Assembly (NCBI GenBank): GCA_018609945.1
Contig: JAHENO010000135.1
Span: forward strand, 1 to 7,820
Length of the DNA stretch: 7,820 bases
DNA from: Haloarculaceae archaeon
GTDB lineage: Archaea; Halobacteriota; Halobacteria; Halobacteriales; Haloarculaceae
Direction of reading: 5' to 3'
Of the stretch, positions 6,664 through 7,820 are shown one piece after another (within the stretch, counting starts at the first letter, position 1; the number at the start of each line of letters is the position of its first letter). A model generated the notes under the pieces. The model was not told where the DNA came from. It made no database searches and saw nothing but the letters and a program-made list of their open reading frames with translations. The translations under genes were made by a program, and so were the position numbers.

Positions 6664-6685
6664 CTACAGATTCATTTTTCTGATC

Positions 6686-7810
6686 ATGAGCGAACGTCCT
6701 CCGCACATACTGATGGTTGGTGGTGGCACCGGGGGCCACGTGTACCCGGCCATTGCCATTGCCGACGCGGTGCGGGCCCTCCGGCCGGACGCCCAGATCG
6801 TGTTTGCCGGCACGCAGGACCGGCTTGAGGCGCGGGCGGTACCGGAGGCCGGCTACGCCCTCCACCCCATCACGGCACAGGGCATACAGCGGAAGGCCAC
6901 GCCCTCGAATCTCCTGGTGCCGGTGCGGATGGCGCAGGGACTCCTGCAGAGTTGGCGGCTGGTGGGCGCTCTTGACCCCGACGTGGCGGTGGGGACCGGC
7001 GGCTACGTGGCGGCCCCGGTACTGCTGGCTGCTTGGCTCCGCGGACGTCCCCTCCTGGTGCAGGAGCAGAACGCCTACGCGGGCCTCACGAATCGGGTGC
7101 TCGCGCACCTCGCATCGCGCATCCACCTCGCCTTTCCTGAAGCGAAAGACTGGGTGCCGGCCGAGCGGGCGGTAGTGAGCGGCAATCCCACACGCCGGGC
7201 GCTCCGGGAGGCCGATGCCGACGACCGTCGGGAGGACGCCCGGGCCACCTTTGACCTTCCCGCCGAGGCCCGCGTGGTGCTGGTGATGGGCGGATCACTG
7301 GGCAGTGCCGCCATCAATGACGCGGTGGAGCACAACCTCGAAGCCCTCCTGCGGGAAGACGATGTGCACGTGGTGTGGCAGACGGGCGAGCGCTACTACG
7401 ACACCATTGCGAACCAAATGGACGGCCATCCCCGCCTCCGAATCGTCGAGTACATCGACCGAATGGGCGCGGCCTACGCCGCGGCCGACCTCGTGGTGTG
7501 CCGGTCCGGGGCCCTCACCTGCAGCGAGCTTATGGTGACGGGCACGCCCGCCGTGCTCGTGCCCTCGCCCAACGTGACGGCCGACCACCAAACGAAAAAT
7601 GCGCGGAGCATGGAACGGGCCGGTGCGGCCGTCCTCCTGCCGGAGGCGGAGCTCGATGACCGGCTGGAGGCAGTGGTTTCCGACCTGCTCGGGGATCCCG
7701 ACCGGCGGGCCCAGATGGGGGAGGATGCGCGGGACCGGGCCCGCCCCAATGCCGCGGAGACCATCGCCCGGGATGTGCTCGCCCTCGCCGATCACTACCG
7801 CTCGAACTAA
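6686..7810 (+). CDS. murG: UDP-GlcNAc:lipid I N-acetylglucosaminyltransferase (lipid II synthase)
   Basis: MurG is a peripheral GT-B glycosyltransferase on the cytoplasmic face of the membrane. It adds GlcNAc to lipid I, giving lipid II for FtsW. From the ATG at 6686 it has 374 residues. Motifs are GGGTGGHVYPA (from residue 12), GTGGYVAAP, QEQNAYAGLTNR, SGNPTRR, MGGSLGS (201-207) and RSGALTCSEL (273-282). Glu281 corresponds to the acidic residue that contacts the UDP-GlcNAc ribose. An in-frame GTG at 6620 would add 22 residues, but that stretch uses rare codons (ATA, TCA, AGA, TGT), contains the leader hairpin and shifts the glycine-rich loop too far in. The protein has about 3 Lys, 36 Arg and 49 Asp+Glu by hand count, fitting a GC-rich, possibly halophilic host. 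The window ends 10 nt after the stop. Confidence 0.95.
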   Translation: MSERPPHILMVGGGTGGHVYPAIAIADAVRALRPDAQIVFAGTQDRLEARAVPEAGYALHPITAQGIQRKATPSNLLVPVRMAQGLLQSWRLVGALDPDVAVGTGGYVAAPVLLAAWLRGRPLLVQEQNAYAGLTNRVLAHLASRIHLAFPEAKDWVPAERAVVSGNPTRRALREADADDRREDARATFDLPAEARVVLVMGGSLGSAAINDAVEHNLEALLREDDVHVVWQTGERYYDTIANQMDGHPRLRIVEYIDRMGAAYAAADLVVCRSGALTCSELMVTGTPAVLVPSPNVTADHQTKNARSMERAGAAVLLPEAELDDRLEAVVSDLLGDPDRRAQMGEDARDRARPNAAETIARDVLALADHYRSN

Positions 7811-7820
7811 CTGCTCGTAC

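Noticed and set aside
6643..6679. Intrinsic terminator between ftsW and murG
   Set aside because: A stem and a T5 run are both present, but 11 nt separate the stem from the run, the T-run is short, and the cluster continues in the same direction.
7215..7236. CGTC-N5-GACG inside murG as a third copy of the leader element
   Set aside because: Only four bases per arm match, the loop differs, and it lies within a conserved coding region.

Overview
This window is one stretch of a bacterial division and cell-wall (dcw) cluster. All genes are on the + strand, in the order ftsI (3' part), murE, mraY, murD, ftsW, murG. The sequence starts inside ftsI, at the catalytic serine region. It ends 10 bases after the murG stop, where murC would be expected by analogy with other clusters. 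No mobile element, CRISPR array, tRNA or rRNA is visible, and no gap between genes exceeds about 115 bases.

The likely source is a GC-rich member of the Bacteroidota/Rhodothermota, most plausibly a Salinibacter-like halophile. Four observations support this. (1) murF is absent between murE and mraY, as in Bacteroidota dcw clusters. (2) None of the five visible start codons has a convincing Shine-Dalgarno sequence. (3) The FtsI homologue ends in a PASTA domain, and MraY and FtsW carry Bacteroidota-like loop sequences. (4) The proteins use arginine far more than lysine and lean acidic; MurG has about 3 Lys, 36 Arg and 49 Asp+Glu by hand count. The taxonomic call is inference.

Layout: 2-1108 FtsI transpeptidase core plus PASTA; 1113-2651 MurE with the meso-diaminopimelate signature DNPR; 2652-2706 a gap with a strong GC hairpin; 2707-3864 MraY; 3865-3967 a leader with a Bacteroidota-type -7 box, a small palindrome and a hairpin; 3968-5350 MurD; 5351-5463 a gap with three related 11-bp repeats; 5464-6615 FtsW; 6616-6685 a leader with a hairpin almost identical to the one before murD; 6686-7810 MurG.

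Together the genes make and polymerise peptidoglycan precursor. MurD adds D-Glu and MurE adds meso-DAP to UDP-MurNAc peptides in the cytoplasm. MraY transfers the phospho-MurNAc-pentapeptide to undecaprenyl phosphate, and MurG adds GlcNAc to give lipid II. FtsW polymerises lipid II and FtsI cross-links it at the septum. MurF, which adds D-Ala-D-Ala, must be encoded elsewhere.

The coding content is ordinary. What deserves a second look is the non-coding DNA: a matched pair of 15-nt palindromic hairpins in front of murD and murG, a possible alternative-pairing repeat element in front of ftsW, and a long hairpin where murF sits in other bacteria. I found no sign of a new enzymatic or defence system.
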